Below are positions 34,538-44,338 of a DNA stretch of 62,928 nucleotides, in pieces. The stretch spans positions 1-62,928 of the forward strand of contig NZ_RAWG01000013.1 in assembly GCF_003611735.1 (NCBI RefSeq), read 5' to 3'. This stretch comes from Corallococcus sicarius. GTDB lineage: Bacteria > Myxococcota > Myxococcia > Myxococcales > Myxococcaceae. The translations under genes were made by a program, and so were the position numbers. How positions within the stretch are numbered: position 1 is the first letter of the stretch; each line of letters begins with the position of its first letter. The notes below the pieces were generated by a model. The model ran no database searches, was not told where the DNA came from, and was given only the letters and a program-made list of their open reading frames with translations.

Positions 34538-34915
34538 CTACTTCTTGAGGGGCCATCTGCCCTCGGACTCGAGCTGCCGGCGGATGGCCGGGTTCTCGTC
34601 CATGAAGGCCACCAGGGACTCCTCGGTGATCTCCACCGTGACGTCCTCGCCGCCCACCTCCGTCTGACAGCTCAGGCGGGAGTACGGGCGGACGTCGAAG
34701 CCCATGTCCAGCCGGTCCATCTCGTCGTCCCGCTGCTCGCTCAGGGAGTCCAGCCCCTTGCGGATCCACACGTGGCAGGTGGAGCACCCGCACACGCCGC
34801 CGCAGCTGTGACCCACCTGGGCCTCGCCCTTCTCCGCGGCGTCCAGCAGGGTGGTGCCCGGGGGCACGTCCACGGCGACTTCCGCCAGGGGGCTCTTGAA
34901 GGTGACCTTGGGCAC
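34538..34915 (-). CDS. fdx: Isc-type 2Fe-2S ferredoxin
   Basis: 125 aa. The cluster ligands are Cys38, Cys44, Cys47 and Cys83 (C-x5-C-x2-C...C), with an additional Cys42 inside the loop, as in other adrenodoxin-like Isc ferredoxins. It supplies electrons during Fe-S cluster assembly on IscU. GTG start at 34915, 2 bases after the hscA stop, with GGAGGAG inside the end of hscA. Last gene of the hscB-hscA-fdx unit. The C-terminal extension of about 25 residues (ESLVAFMDENPAIRRQLESE) is longer than the usual ferredoxin end. Confidence 0.93.
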   Translation of the reverse strand: MPKVTFKSPLAEVAVDVPPGTTLLDAAEKGEAQVGHSCGGVCGCSTCHVWIRKGLDSLSEQRDDEMDRLDMGFDVRPYSRLSCQTEVGGEDVTVEITEESLVAFMDENPAIRRQLESEGRWPLKK

Positions 34916-34917
34916 GG

Positions 34918-36762
34918 TCAGTACTCCTCCACGGAATGGCCGGACACCACCTGGGTGATGGCGCGGTTCATGACCCGTTCGATGAAGCCTCGGGAGGCCT
35001 CGTCCAGCGCGTGCAGGGCTTCCTTCACCGCCAGGTAGTTCTTGCCCTGGGCGGACTCGCGCACGCGGGCCATGGCGGCCTGGATGGCCTCCGTCTCACC
35101 GGCCTCCAGCAGGGCGGCGTTCTCGCGCAGCTGGCGGTCGGCCTCGGCCAGGACGCGCTCGGCCTCCACCTGCTGCTCGCGCACCTGGCGGGCCTGGATG
35201 TCGTCCTCGGCGTAGTCGATGGAGTCGAGCAGCATCTTCTCGATCTCATCGTCCGTCAGGCCGTGGCTGGGCTTCACGGTGATGGTCTGCGCGGCGCCGG
35301 TGCTCTGCTCCTTCGCGGTGACGGACAGGATGCCATCCGCGTCCACCTGGAAGCGCACCTCCACCCGGGCCATGCCCGCCGCCATGGGCGGGATGCCGGA
35401 GAGCGTGAAGCGCGCGAGGCTCCGGTTGTCCTCCACCAGCTCCCGCTCGCCCTGCACCACGTGCACGTCCAGGCCCGTCTGATGGTCCTTGAACGTGGTG
35501 AACACCTGCGCCGCCGCCGTGGGGATGGTGGAGTTGCGCGGGATGAGCTTCTCCGCGATGCCGCCCATCGTCTCCAGGCCCAGCGACAGGGGCAGCACGT
35601 CCAGCAGCAGCACCTCGTCCTGACGGTTGCTGTCCGTCAGCAGGCTGGCCTGCACCGCCGCGCCCAGCGCCACGACCTGATCCGGATCGATGTCGCCCAG
35701 GGGCTCGCGGCCGAACAGCTCCGCCACGAAGTGGCGCACCGCCGGCACGCGCGTGGAGCCGCCCACCAGGATGACGCCGTCCAACTCACCCACCACGACG
35801 CCCGCGTCCTTCAGGGCCCGCCGGCACACCGCGCCCGTCTTCTGCACGAGCGGCTGGATCCACGCCTCGAAGTCCGCGCGCGTGACGGGCTGCGAGTGCC
35901 CGCCCACGGTGAGTGTCACCTCGCTTGCGTCCGTCAGCGCCTCCTTCGCCTTGCGCGAGGCGGCCATGGCCTCCGCCACCTGCGAAGGGGAGGGCGCCTG
36001 TGCGCCCATCGCCTGGAGCACGCGCGTAGCGATGGCGCGGTCGAAGTCGTCCCCGCCCAGCGCGGAATCACCGCCGGTGGACTTCACCTCGAAGACGCCG
36101 TCCTCCAGCTTGAGGATGGAGATGTCGAAGGTGCCGCCGCCCAGGTCATAGACGGCGAAGGTGCCCTGGCTGCCCTTGTCCAGGCCGTAGGCCAGGGCCG
36201 CGGCGGTGGGCTCGTTGAGCAGCCGCAGCACCTCCAGGCCCGCGAGCTTCCCCGCGTCCCGGGTGGCCTGGCGCTGGGCGTCGTCGAAGTAGGCGGGCAC
36301 GGTGATGACGGCCTGCTCCACCTTGCCGGAGAAGTGCGCCTCCGCGCGGCGCTTGAGGGCGCGCAGGATTTCGCCCGACACCTCGATGGGCGTCACTGGC
36401 TGGCCGCCGGCGACATCGAAGCGCACCACCTGCGAGCCGGGGACGAAGCGGTAGGCGCCCAGCTTGCGCGTCTCCGGATCATCCGGACCGCGGCCCATGA
36501 AGCGCTTCACCGACACGATGGTGTCCGTGGGAGCATCGGCCGCGAGCTTCCGCGCGCGGGCGCCCACCACCACGCCGCCGTCCTTGCCGTAGTGCACGAC
36601 GGAGGGCAGCAGCAGCGAGTCGTCCTCATCCACCGGGACGCAGCGGGGCTTGCCCTGGGACACGGACGCCACCAGCGAGTGCGTGGTGCCCAGGTCGATG
36701 CCCACGGCGTGCCCCTTGGGCTTGAGCGGGTCGTGGATCTGCAGAAGTCCGTTGTTGCTCAC
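34918..36762 (-). CDS. hscA: Fe-S assembly Hsp70 chaperone HscA
   Basis: 614-aa Hsp70. Nucleotide-binding domain motifs are [25 protein letters not shown] and [14 protein letters not shown]; the substrate-binding domain (about 380-500, [26 protein letters not shown]) and a helical lid follow. HscA binds the LPPVK motif of IscU, which is present in the neighbouring iscU, and promotes cluster transfer. GTG start overlaps the hscB stop by 4 bases and is preceded by GGAGGAGG. Assignment as HscA rather than DnaK rests on the neighbours and on the shorter lid. Confidence 0.95.
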   Translation of the reverse strand: MSNNGLLQIHDPLKPKGHAVGIDLGTTHSLVASVSQGKPRCVPVDEDDSLLLPSVVHYGKDGGVVVGARARKLAADAPTDTIVSVKRFMGRGPDDPETRKLGAYRFVPGSQVVRFDVAGGQPVTPIEVSGEILRALKRRAEAHFSGKVEQAVITVPAYFDDAQRQATRDAGKLAGLEVLRLLNEPTAAALAYGLDKGSQGTFAVYDLGGGTFDISILKLEDGVFEVKSTGGDSALGGDDFDRAIATRVLQAMGAQAPSPSQVAEAMAASRKAKEALTDASEVTLTVGGHSQPVTRADFEAWIQPLVQKTGAVCRRALKDAGVVVGELDGVILVGGSTRVPAVRHFVAELFGREPLGDIDPDQVVALGAAVQASLLTDSNRQDEVLLLDVLPLSLGLETMGGIAEKLIPRNSTIPTAAAQVFTTFKDHQTGLDVHVVQGERELVEDNRSLARFTLSGIPPMAAGMARVEVRFQVDADGILSVTAKEQSTGAAQTITVKPSHGLTDDEIEKMLLDSIDYAEDDIQARQVREQQVEAERVLAEADRQLRENAALLEAGETEAIQAAMARVRESAQGKNYLAVKEALHALDEASRGFIERVMNRAITQVVSGHSVEEY

Positions 36763-37307
36763 GCGAGCACCTCCTCCTCGAACGCGTCCACCTGCTCGAG
36801 GAAGCGCGTGAAGTAGCGCACCCGCCCCAGCGCGTGCGATGCCTTTCTCACCCCGTCCGGAGAATCCCCTGCGGCCTCCACTGACTTGAGCGCGGACACG
36901 GCCTCCGAAAGCGCCGCCTGCTTGCGGCTGGAGACCTCCTTCGCCATGGCCTGGGCCCGGGACAGGTCCTTCGCCGCGATGGCGTCGTCCAGCTCCTCGC
37001 GCAGGGTCATGACCTCCTCCAGGAACTCCAGGGGCATGTCCTTCTGGGCGCCCGCGTCCTCGCGGTCCAGGTCGATGCCGTGGAGCTTCAGCAGGTAGAA
37101 GGCGCGGCGGACTGGGTCCTTGAGCGTCTTGTAGGCCTCGTTGAGGGCGGTGGTGCCCTCCAGGGCCTGGAGCCGCTCGCGGGCGTTGCCCTGCGCGACG
37201 CGGTCCGGGTGGAGCTGCAGCGACAGCTCCCGGTACTGCTTCTCCAGGGCCGGTACGTCCACAACGTGCGAGCGGGGCAGCCCGAACACGTCGAAGTGGG
37301 TCCTCAC
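36759..37307 (-). CDS. hscB: J-domain co-chaperone HscB
   Basis: 182 aa. N-terminal J domain with the HPD motif at 33-35 (LQLHPDRV), which stimulates HscA ATPase. The C-terminal three-helix bundle ([21 protein letters not shown]) is the IscU-binding part typical of HscB. GTG start at 37307. It is separated from iscA by a terminator-like hairpin, so hscB-hscA-fdx may be transcribed from a promoter in 37308-37330 or by read-through. Confidence 0.94.
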   Translation of the reverse strand: MRTHFDVFGLPRSHVVDVPALEKQYRELSLQLHPDRVAQGNARERLQALEGTTALNEAYKTLKDPVRRAFYLLKLHGIDLDREDAGAQKDMPLEFLEEVMTLREELDDAIAAKDLSRAQAMAKEVSSRKQAALSEAVSALKSVEAAGDSPDGVRKASHALGRVRYFTRFLEQVDAFEEEVLA

Positions 37308-37330
37308 GGTGGGGGCATCCTCATGGGGGC

Positions 37331-37365
37331 GAAAACGAAAAAGGGGCCCGGCACCGGGCCGGACC
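37331..37365 (-). terminator. Intrinsic terminator between iscA and hscB
   Basis: GGCCCGG (37345-37351) and CCGGGCC (37354-37360) form a GC hairpin. On the minus strand it is followed by CCTTTTTCGTTTT, a convincing U-tract. It would end or attenuate the iscS-iscU-iscA transcript before hscB. Confidence 0.75.
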
Positions 37366-37412
37366 CCTGTGCCCGCGCCCTGACCGAGGGGCGGGCGGGC
37401 AAGGCCGCGAGC

Positions 37413-37796
37413 TCAGACGGAGAAGCTCTCTCCGCAGCCGCAGGCGGCCTTGATGTTGGGGTTGTTCAGCTTGAAGCCGGAGGCCATCAGCGTCTGCTCG
37501 AACACGAGCTCCGTGCCGATGAGGTAGAGGTAGCTCTTCGGATCCACGAAGACGCGCACGCCATCCCGCTCGAACACCTTGTCGCGCTCGCGGGACTTCT
37601 CCGACCACTCCATGGAGTACTGGAGGCCGGAGCAGCCGCCGCCCTTCACGGCGATCCGCAGCCCTGCTTCGGGCGTCTGGCGCTCGGCGAGCAGCACCTT
37701 GAGGCGCTCCACCGCGCTGTCCGCCAGGCCAATGCCCTTGGGCGCCGGCTTGGGGGGCGTCTGAGGGGCCTGGGTCGTCTGGGCCTGCTCGTTCAT
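37413..37796 (-). CDS. iscA: A-type Fe-S carrier (IscA/ErpA/SufA family)
   Basis: 127 aa with the three conserved cysteines Cys55 (KGGGCSGLQY), Cys119 and Cys121 (CGCGESFSV) that hold iron or an Fe-S cluster for delivery to target proteins. About 20 N-terminal residues rich in Pro/Gln/Thr precede the family domain. ATG 37796 with GAGGA upstream. Third gene of the isc operon; whether it is functionally IscA or ErpA cannot be told from the sequence. Confidence 0.94.
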   Translation of the reverse strand: MNEQAQTTQAPQTPPKPAPKGIGLADSAVERLKVLLAERQTPEAGLRIAVKGGGCSGLQYSMEWSEKSRERDKVFERDGVRVFVDPKSYLYLIGTELVFEQTLMASGFKLNNPNIKAACGCGESFSV

Positions 37797-37854
37797 GGGG
37801 TCGTCCTCGCTTCCTGGATACGGCGATACGGCGTGCGCTGCGAGCCGCGGGGAA

Positions 37855-38247
37855 CTACGCCTGCCGCGACGCGCGCTTCTTCTTGAAGTCCTCGATGGCC
37901 GCCTTGATGGCGTCCTCGGCCAGCACGGAGCAGTGGATCTTCACGGGGGGCAGCGACAGCTCCCGCGCCACGTCCTTGTTGGAGATGGTCATCGCCTGAT
38001 CCACCGTCTTGCCCTTCACCCACTCGGTGACGAGCGAGCTGGACGCGATGGCGGAGCCACAGCCGAAGGTCTTGAAGCGCGCGTCCTCGATGACGCCCGC
38101 GTCGCTGATCTTCAACTGGAGGCGCATCACGTCGCCGCAGGCGGGGGCGCCCACGAGGCCGGTGCCGACGTTCGGGTCGTTCTTGTCGAGCGTCCCCACG
38201 TTGCGGGGGTTCTCGTAGTGCTCGATGACCTTGTCGCTGTAAGCCAT
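37855..38247 (-). CDS. iscU: Fe-S cluster assembly scaffold IscU
   Basis: 130 aa. Cluster ligands Cys37 (APACGD, with Asp39), Cys63 (FGCGSAIASSS) and Cys106 (IHCSVLAEDAI) are all present, and LPPVK at 99-103 is the HscA-recognition motif. The protein receives sulfur from IscS and assembles a 2Fe-2S cluster. ATG 38247 is preceded by AAGGAG. It lies 116 bp downstream of iscS. Confidence 0.97.
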   Translation of the reverse strand: MAYSDKVIEHYENPRNVGTLDKNDPNVGTGLVGAPACGDVMRLQLKISDAGVIEDARFKTFGCGSAIASSSLVTEWVKGKTVDQAMTISNKDVARELSLPPVKIHCSVLAEDAIKAAIEDFKKKRASRQA

Positions 38248-38363
38248 GCGTCTAACGCTCCTTCACACAACGCTTGAACTGATGCGCCTTGCGGGCAACC
38301 GATGCGCGGCCGGGCGGACGGGGGCTTCCGTGCCCGGCTGGAAACCGTGTCGGGGGAGGGCGC

Positions 38364-39728
38364 CTAGTGCGCCGTCCACTCGATGCTCTTGAGGTCGATG
38401 CCTTCCTTGGCCATCTCGTACAGGGGGCTCATGTCTCGCAACTTGCGGACTTTGTCCACCACGAGGCGGATGACGAAGTCCACCTCCTCCTCCGTGTTGA
38501 AGCGGCCCAGGCCGAAGCGGATGGAGCTGTGGGCCATGTCCTCCTCCACGCCCAGGGCGCGCAGCACGTAGGAGGGCTCCAGGGACGACGAGGTGCACGC
38601 GGACCCGGACGACACCGCGACGTCCTTGATGGACATCATCATCGCCTCGCCCTCCACGTAGGAGAACGACAGGTTGAGGCTGCCCGGCATGCGGTGCTCC
38701 AGGCTGCCGTTCACAATCACCAGGTCCAGCTGCTCCATGATGCCCGTGCGCAGCCGCTCGCGCAGCCGGAACAGGCGCGCGGCCTCCGCGGGCAGGTCCT
38801 GCTTCGCGACCTCCGCCGCCGCGCCGAAGCCGACGATGGACGCCACGTTGAGCGTGCCGCTGCGCATGCCGCGCTCATGGCCGCCGCCGTCCACCATGGG
38901 GGCGATTCTCACGCGCGGCTTGCGGCGCACGTACAGCGCGCCCACGCCCTTGGGGCCGTACATCTTGTGGGCGCTGATGGACGCCAGGTCCACCTGCATC
39001 GCCTCCACGTCGAAGGGCACCTTGCCCACGCCCTGCACCGCGTCGCAGTGGAAGAGGATGCCCTTCTGCCGGCACAGCTTTCCAATCTCCGCCACCGGTT
39101 GCAGCACGCCGATCTCGTTGTTGGCGAACATGATGGAGACGAGCACCGTCTTCGGCGTCATCGCGGCGGCCAGCTTCTCCAGGCTGACGCGGCCGTCCTT
39201 CTCCACGTCCAGGTAGGTGACGCGCGCGCCGCCCGTGGGCAGCTCCGCCCACTTCCGGTACGTCTCATCCGCCTCGATGTTGAACTTCGCGGACAGCTCC
39301 GCCAGGTCCTCGGGCTGCACGTCGCGCTCGGCCAGCTGGCCCAGGCGCAGCAGCTTCAGTTCGTCCAGCCGCTCCTGGCGCACGCGCTCCAGGCGCTTGC
39401 AGGTGTCCAGGACGGCCTTGTGCTCCGTCTTCAGGGTGATGATGTGGTCGCCCTTGGACTTGTAGAACTCGATGACGCCCTTGATGGCCAGGTTGTCGGA
39501 CTCGGTGGCGCCGGAGGTAAAGACGATCTCCTTCTCCGACGCGCCAATCAGCTCGGCCACCTGCCGGCGGGCCTTCTCCACCGCGGCCTCGGCCTTCCAG
39601 CCGAACGCATGGTTGCGGCTGGCGGCGTTGCCGAAGTCCTCGCGGAGGTAGGGCAACATCGCTTCCAGCACCCGCGGGTCGAGCGGGGTGGTGGCGTGGT
39701 TGTCCATGTAGATGGGCAGGTTCAGCAT
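38364..39728 (-). CDS. iscS: Cysteine desulfurase IscS with an extra ~50-residue insertion
   Basis: PLP enzyme that removes sulfur from cysteine and passes it to Isc[45 protein letters not shown] lysine K255 ([10 protein letters not shown]) and the persulfide Cys378 in SSGSACTSS are all present. Compared with E. coli IscS (K206, C328) the numbers are shifted by about 50, because residues about 116-165 (from [13 protein letters not shown] to WAELPTGG) are an additional charged helical insertion. ATG 39728 has GAGGAAG upstream; the frame runs on to 40103 without support. First gene of the isc operon. Confidence 0.95.
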   Translation of the reverse strand: MLNLPIYMDNHATTPLDPRVLEAMLPYLREDFGNAASRNHAFGWKAEAAVEKARRQVAELIGASEKEIVFTSGATESDNLAIKGVIEFYKSKGDHIITLKTEHKAVLDTCKRLERVRQERLDELKLLRLGQLAERDVQPEDLAELSAKFNIEADETYRKWAELPTGGARVTYLDVEKDGRVSLEKLAAAMTPKTVLVSIMFANNEIGVLQPVAEIGKLCRQKGILFHCDAVQGVGKVPFDVEAMQVDLASISAHKMYGPKGVGALYVRRKPRVRIAPMVDGGGHERGMRSGTLNVASIVGFGAAAEVAKQDLPAEAARLFRLRERLRTGIMEQLDLVIVNGSLEHRMPGSLNLSFSYVEGEAMMMSIKDVAVSSGSACTSSSLEPSYVLRALGVEEDMAHSSIRFGLGRFNTEEEVDFVIRLVVDKVRKLRDMSPLYEMAKEGIDLKSIEWTAH

Positions 39729-39823
39729 GGCTTCCTCGGAAGAAAAGATGCGGGAGGGTGGGACTTCCCTCCGCTCCCCGGCGACGCGGTGGGTCCGCGC
39801 GCAGCGGCAGGGTCTACATGGGC

Positions 39824-39837
39824 CCACACGAATGTGG
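39824..39837. promoter_or_regulatory. Small hairpin in the iscS leader
   Basis: CCACA (39824-39828) and TGTGG (39833-39837) flank a 4-base loop which reads TTCG on the transcribed strand, a stable UUCG-type tetraloop. It lies about 95 bases upstream of the iscS start within the predicted 5' leader. Confidence 0.35.
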
Positions 39838-39845
39838 ACCGGACT

Positions 39846-39878
39846 GGTCAAATATAAAATCGACCCCCCTCGGGTCAA
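39846..39878 (-). promoter_or_regulatory. iscS operon promoter with overlapping inverted repeat
   Basis: On the minus strand TTGACC (39873-39878) and TATATT (39851-39856) are separated by 16 bases, close to sigma-70 consensus. GGTC and GACC at 39846-39865 flank an A/T core of 12 bases that covers the -10 element, a plausible repressor site. Transcription would begin near 39844, giving a leader of about 115 nt. The remaining ~220 bp toward 40105 show no further gene. Confidence 0.6.
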
Positions 39879-40105
39879 GCGAACATAAGGCGAGGTGCCT
39901 CCTTCACTCGGGAGGGCCCGGGCTCGGAGGTGCTGGGAGGTGGGCCGTGGCGGTGCAACGGCTGGCCGGAGTGGATCACTCCGGGTGCTCCGTCCTGGCA
40001 CGTTCCGCTCCGAAATGGAGCACCGGCCGGTCGCAAGTGCCCGTTTCCAGGCATCGCGGGGCATGGCCGGGGGGCTGCACTGGAGGGGACGCGGAGGGTG
40101 CACGT

Positions 40106-41719
40106 ATGAGCGCCAACGCGAAGTCGCAGGCCCGGAGCCAAGGTTCGGACGCAGGGAGTGAGGGGACGGGACGGCCGGCCCTGGTCCGCCTGGAGGGGGG
40201 CCTGGATCGCTCCCGCTACACGGACGGGTGGCGGGCGGGGAAGCCCGCGGAGGACCCGGACAAGGTGAAGGGCTGGGGGCTGATCACCGCGCGGCCCAGC
40301 GAGTTCCTCATCCACATGCGCCGGGGGCGCTTGCGCGAGGTGAGCGGCCAGGGGGCGAGCTGCTTCAAGCTGCCCGGGGACTCGGTGGCCATCGTGCCCA
40401 CCAGCATCCAGCGGCTGCAGTTCACCGCGGATCAGGTGACGAGCGAGAAGGTGGGCGTGGCGGTGACGGGGCTCGCGGTGTACCGCATCGCGGATCCGCT
40501 GGTGGCCTTCCGGATGCTCAACTTCAGCTACCCGGAGCGGGCGCAGGAGAAGCTGGCGGAGCTGCTGCGGGAGATGTTCGTCGGCGCGGCGCGCAGGCTC
40601 GTGGCCAACCTCTCCGTGGAGGAGTGCCTCACGCGGCGCAAGGAGGGCATCGCCGAGGAGCTGATGCGGGAGATCGCCCCGGTGCTCGCCGGGCAGGGCC
40701 AGCTGGCGGACCGCACCGACAAGGGCTGGGGCGTGCTCCTGGACACGATTGAGATTCAAGACGTGCGCGTGCTGTCCGCGACCGTCTTCGAGCACATGCA
40801 GGCCCGCTTCCGCCGTGAACAGGAGCGGCAGGCGCGCGAGGCGGAGCTCGCGAAGGAGCGCTTCGTGCGGCGCGAGGAGACGGAGGGCGAGCGCGTGCTC
40901 AACCTCCAGAGGCTCGCGGCGCAGGAGGAGGTGCGCCAGCGCTCGCAGGCCACCGAGGAGCAGGCGCGGCTGGAGCAACTGGCGGTGGAGGCGCGCCTCG
41001 CGGCCACGAAGCTCGAGCAGGAGCGGCAGGCCCAGCAGGAGAAGACGGCGGTGGCGCGCGAGGTGGCGCTCGCGAAGCTGGCCGCGCAGGAGGAGGTGAG
41101 CATCCAGACGCAGGCCCTGGAGGAGAAGGCCCGCCTGGAGGCGCTGGCCGCGAAGGGCCGGCTCGAGGAGGCGCAGCTCGCCGCGGAGCGACAGCTCGCG
41201 CTCAACCGCGCCCAAGGCGAGCTGGAGCGCTTGCGGCTGGAGCACCAGGCGGAGTCCGCGAAGGCGCAGGTGGGGCTGGAGCGGCTGCGCCGTCAGCAGC
41301 AGGCGGAGGCCGCGCGGCACGAGCTGCAGCTCGCGGAGTCCCGGCAGGAGGCCGAGCAGCTGGCCGCCCGGCTCCAGGTGCTGCTGGCGAAGCAGTCCAT
41401 CGCGGAGGCCGAGGCCTCCATCACGGAGCTGGAGCTGCGCCGCACCCGTTCCCAGCAGGCGCTGGAGATGGAGCGGGCCCGCGAGCTGCGTGAGATTGAG
41501 AACACGGTGAGCCCGGAGGTCATCCAATTGACCCTGGCGCGGCAGCTCCCCCAGGTGGCGGCGGCCTTCCAGCAGAAGATGGGCGAGGTGCACGTGACGG
41601 CGGTGGATGGAGCGAACCCCTTTGGCTACATCGCCGCCGCGGTGGAGGGCGTCATGGGCCTGGCGCGCTCGGCGGGGCTGAAGGTCCCCGGCAACCCCCA
41701 GGTGATGCCGGTGGAGTAG
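40106..41719 (+). CDS. SPFH (band 7/stomatin-like) domain protein with long coiled coil
   Basis: 537 aa. The N-terminal ~250 residues have the SPFH layout ([93 protein letters not shown]). Residues about 265-490 are a continuous Ala/Glu/Gln/Leu coiled coil, as in flotillins, and the C-terminus is short and hydrophobic ([21 protein letters not shown]). No N-terminal membrane helix is visible, so attachment to membrane would need another mechanism. ATG 40106 with GGAGGG upstream. It is a structural candidate for membrane microdomains; function not established. Confidence 0.82.
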   Translation: MSANAKSQARSQGSDAGSEGTGRPALVRLEGGLDRSRYTDGWRAGKPAEDPDKVKGWGLITARPSEFLIHMRRGRLREVSGQGASCFKLPGDSVAIVPTSIQRLQFTADQVTSEKVGVAVTGLAVYRIADPLVAFRMLNFSYPERAQEKLAELLREMFVGAARRLVANLSVEECLTRRKEGIAEELMREIAPVLAGQGQLADRTDKGWGVLLDTIEIQDVRVLSATVFEHMQARFRREQERQAREAELAKERFVRREETEGERVLNLQRLAAQEEVRQRSQATEEQARLEQLAVEARLAATKLEQERQAQQEKTAVAREVALAKLAAQEEVSIQTQALEEKARLEALAAKGRLEEAQLAAERQLALNRAQGELERLRLEHQAESAKAQVGLERLRRQQQAEAARHELQLAESRQEAEQLAARLQVLLAKQSIAEAEASITELELRRTRSQQALEMERARELREIENTVSPEVIQLTLARQLPQVAAAFQQKMGEVHVTAVDGANPFGYIAAAVEGVMGLARSAGLKVPGNPQVMPVE

Positions 41720-41774
41720 CCGCACCGCCGGCCTCCGCATATAGAAGGGGCCCTCGCGCGGGAGCCAGGCACGC

Positions 41775-43205
41775 ATGAATGGATTGAAGCTGACGGCGGC
41801 GGCGGTCGCGGTGGTGGCCGGACTGGCGGTGGCCGTGGTGCCGTGGGTGCTGCCCACGGGCCCCAGCGCCGGGCTGGACGCGGCTCAGTTCCTGGAGTCC
41901 GGCAGCCTCTTCTGGGGCGCCGGGGTGGTGTTCGCGGGCGGCCTGCTCACCGCGCTGACGCCGTGCGTGTATCCGCTCATCCCCATCACCGTGTCGGTGT
42001 TCGGCGCGCGCAAGGCGGAGGGGCGCGGCCGCTCACTGGCGCTGACGTCGTCGTACATCGTGGGCATGGGCGTGGTGTTCAGCGCGCTGGGCATCCTGGC
42101 GGCGAAGACGGGACAGGCCTTCGGCTCCATGCTGGGCAGCCCCGTGGTGGTGACGGTGCTGGCGCTGTTCCTGCTGCTGCTGGCGTCGTCCATGTTCGGC
42201 GCGTTCGAGCTGGCGCTGCCGTCGTCGCTGCAGACGAAGCTGACGGGCGTGGGCGGCTCCGGCGTCGCGGGCGCGTTCCTGATGGGCAGCGTGTCCGGGT
42301 TCCTCGCGGCGCCGTGCACCGGGCCGGTGCTCACGGGGCTGCTGGCCTTCGTGGCGAAGTCCGCCGACGTGACGCTGGGCGCGACGCTGCTGTTCATCTA
42401 CGCGCTGGGCATCGGCGTGCCGTTCTTCCTCATCGGCGTCTTCACGGTGCGGCTGCCGCGCGGCGGCGTGTGGATGGAGTGGGTGAAGAGCGTGCTGGGC
42501 ATCATGCTGGTGGCGCTCGCGTTCTCGTACCTGAAGGACGCCTTCCCCTGGGCGCGCGACACGGTGAAGGTGCTGGGCAACGAGGTGGGGCAGGTGCCCG
42601 GGGCGCTCATCGCCGCGGTGCTGACGGCCGCGGGCGTGCTCGCGGGCGCGGTGCACCGCTCGTTCAAGGAAGGCGCGCGAGACTTCGGCTTCAAGGCGCT
42701 GGGCGTGGTGCTGGTGGTGGGCGCGCTGGTGGTGCGCGGCGGCGCGCTGGACGCGAAGCCCACGGGCGCGCTGTGGGTGCGCCTGGGCCTCGCACAGCCC
42801 CCGCGCGCGCCGGCCTGGCAGTGGCACCACGTGATGCCGCCGAAGACGGCCACGTTCGATGCCCGGCAGTTCGACCAGGTGCTCGCGAGCGCGAAGGCCG
42901 AAGGGCGCCCGGTGCTCATCGACTTCTTCGCGGACTGGTGCGCGGCCTGCAAGGAGTTGGACCGGGAGACCTACCCGTCCCAGGAGGTCATCACCCAGGC
43001 GGAGTCCGGGCGCTTCCTCACCATCAAGATCGACGCGACCCACAGCGAGGACAATCTCGACGCGCTGATGGAGAAGCTGGGCGTGGAGGGGCTGCCCACC
43101 GTGGCCTTCGTGAACCCGGACGGCACGGTGCTGACGAAGCCGCGCGTGACGGGCTTCCTGGAGCCCGTGCCCTTCGCGGCGGAGATGCGCAAGGTCGTGC
43201 AGTAG
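41775..43205 (+). CDS. Thiol:disulfide interchange protein, DsbD/CcdA type with C-terminal thioredoxin domain
   Basis: 476 aa. The membrane part (about 45-330, eight or more helices) has the paired transmembrane cysteines Cys63 (TALTPCVYPLIP) and Cys181 (LAAPCTGPV). The C-terminal periplasmic thioredoxin domain carries WCAAC (C389/C392). The N-terminal alpha domain of classical DsbD is missing, so electrons from cytoplasmic thioredoxin would be passed directly from the beta-gamma module to periplasmic partners. The first ~27 residues form a signal-like helix. ATG 41775 lies 55 bases after the SPFH gene. Confidence 0.92.
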   Translation: MNGLKLTAAAVAVVAGLAVAVVPWVLPTGPSAGLDAAQFLESGSLFWGAGVVFAGGLLTALTPCVYPLIPITVSVFGARKAEGRGRSLALTSSYIVGMGVVFSALGILAAKTGQAFGSMLGSPVVVTVLALFLLLLASSMFGAFELALPSSLQTKLTGVGGSGVAGAFLMGSVSGFLAAPCTGPVLTGLLAFVAKSADVTLGATLLFIYALGIGVPFFLIGVFTVRLPRGGVWMEWVKSVLGIMLVALAFSYLKDAFPWARDTVKVLGNEVGQVPGALIAAVLTAAGVLAGAVHRSFKEGARDFGFKALGVVLVVGALVVRGGALDAKPTGALWVRLGLAQPPRAPAWQWHHVMPPKTATFDARQFDQVLASAKAEGRPVLIDFFADWCAACKELDRETYPSQEVITQAESGRFLTIKIDATHSEDNLDALMEKLGVEGLPTVAFVNPDGTVLTKPRVTGFLEPVPFAAEMRKVVQ

Positions 43206-43225
43206 GCCTGTGCTAGGGAGGACGA

Positions 43226-44338
43226 ATGCTCGAACGGATCTACATCGACAACTTCCGGTGCTTCGTCAACTTCGAGTGGAAGCCTGCGCGATTGGCTCTG
43301 CTGCTCGGTGAGAACGGGTCGGGCAAGACGTCGAGCATCGAGGTGCTCTGGGGGATCCGCTCGTTGATTGTCGGGGAGCTGGAGGCGCGCCGGGTCTTCC
43401 CCAGCAGTTCCCGGACCCGGTGGACCTCCAGGGCATTGCAGCGCGTGGAGCTGGATGTTCGGCTTCCCGAGGGGCTCTATTCCTATGCGCTGCTCGTAGA
43501 GCACGACGAGGATGATCCTGCCCAGAGCCGCATCAAGCACGAAGAACTCCAGTTGGATCAGGAGCTCCTCGTGGGATTTACCAATGGCGAACTGCACCTG
43601 TTCTTCGACGACGGGATGCCCGGGCCATCCATCGCGACGCGCGCCAGTCGTTCCGGATTGGGCGCGGTCGCTCCAGGACACAACTTCCGGAAGATTGGTG
43701 CGTTCAAGAAATGGCTTGAGGAAGAGGTCTGGTACTTCAAGCCAGACCCGCGAGCCATGTCGGGACGCACCGATGATCCAAGCGATGTCCTCGACGTCAA
43801 CCTCCGCAATTTCGCGTCGTGGTACCCGACGGTGATTACTCGGGACCTTGATGCCGCCATCCAGACCCAGCGTTCGCTTCGAGAGGTTTTCCGCGGCTTC
43901 GACTCACTTGCCGTCGATAAGTCGCGTCCCCAGCTCCAGGCCCGGTTCTCTTCAGGACGGAAGGGTGCGCCCTATTCAGTGGACTTCTTGGAGTTGTCGG
44001 ACGGTCAGCGGGCCTTGATTGCGCTCTATCTGATTCGTCACGCCGTCCTCAAACCGGGGCGGCTGATTATCTTCGACGAGCCCGATAACTACGTCGCCTT
44101 GAAGGAGATCCAGCCCTGGCTCCTGGAGGTGAGTGAGACCGCCCTGGACCGCGATGGTCCCCAGGTGTGGTTCGTGAGCCATCACCCCGAGATCCTGAAC
44201 CAGCTCGCGCCGTCCCATGGAACGCGGTTCTTCCGCGAAGAAGAGGGCCCCTCTCGCATCGAGCGCTTCAAGGGGATGCCGGAGTTGAGCGCGGCCGAGG
44301 TTGTGGCCCGCGGACTGGAGGGCGTGGTTGGTGAGTAA
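43226..44338 (+). CDS. ABC/SMC-like AAA ATPase of the AAA_15/OLD group, defence-module candidate
   Basis: 370-aa ATPase starting MLERIYIDNFRCFVNFEW, the usual N-terminus of RecF/OLD-like ATPases. Walker A is GENGSGKT at 28-35, the ABC signature is LSDGQ at 257-261, Walker B is LIIFDE at 280-285 and the H-loop is SHH at 318-320. No nuclease domain is fused. The downstream gene overlaps by 8 bases and carries a TOPRIM-like DxD, so the pair resembles split OLD, PARIS-like or RloA/RloB/AbiL-like two-gene systems. Base composition is lower in GC than the flanks (28 G/C in the 60 bases 43681-43740), consistent with horizontal acquisition. Biological role is inference. Confidence 0.85.
   Translation: MLERIYIDNFRCFVNFEWKPARLALLLGENGSGKTSSIEVLWGIRSLIVGELEARRVFPSSSRTRWTSRALQRVELDVRLPEGLYSYALLVEHDEDDPAQSRIKHEELQLDQELLVGFTNGELHLFFDDGMPGPSIATRASRSGLGAVAPGHNFRKIGAFKKWLEEEVWYFKPDPRAMSGRTDDPSDVLDVNLRNFASWYPTVITRDLDAAIQTQRSLREVFRGFDSLAVDKSRPQLQARFSSGRKGAPYSVDFLELSDGQRALIALYLIRHAVLKPGRLIIFDEPDNYVALKEIQPWLLEVSETALDRDGPQVWFVSHHPEILNQLAPSHGTRFFREEEGPSRIERFKGMPELSAAEVVARGLEGVVGE

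Noticed and set aside
38364-40103. Longer IscS starting at 40103
   Set aside because: The added 125 residues are low-complexity, cross the predicted isc promoter and have no family match; ATG 39728 has a good ribosome-binding site.
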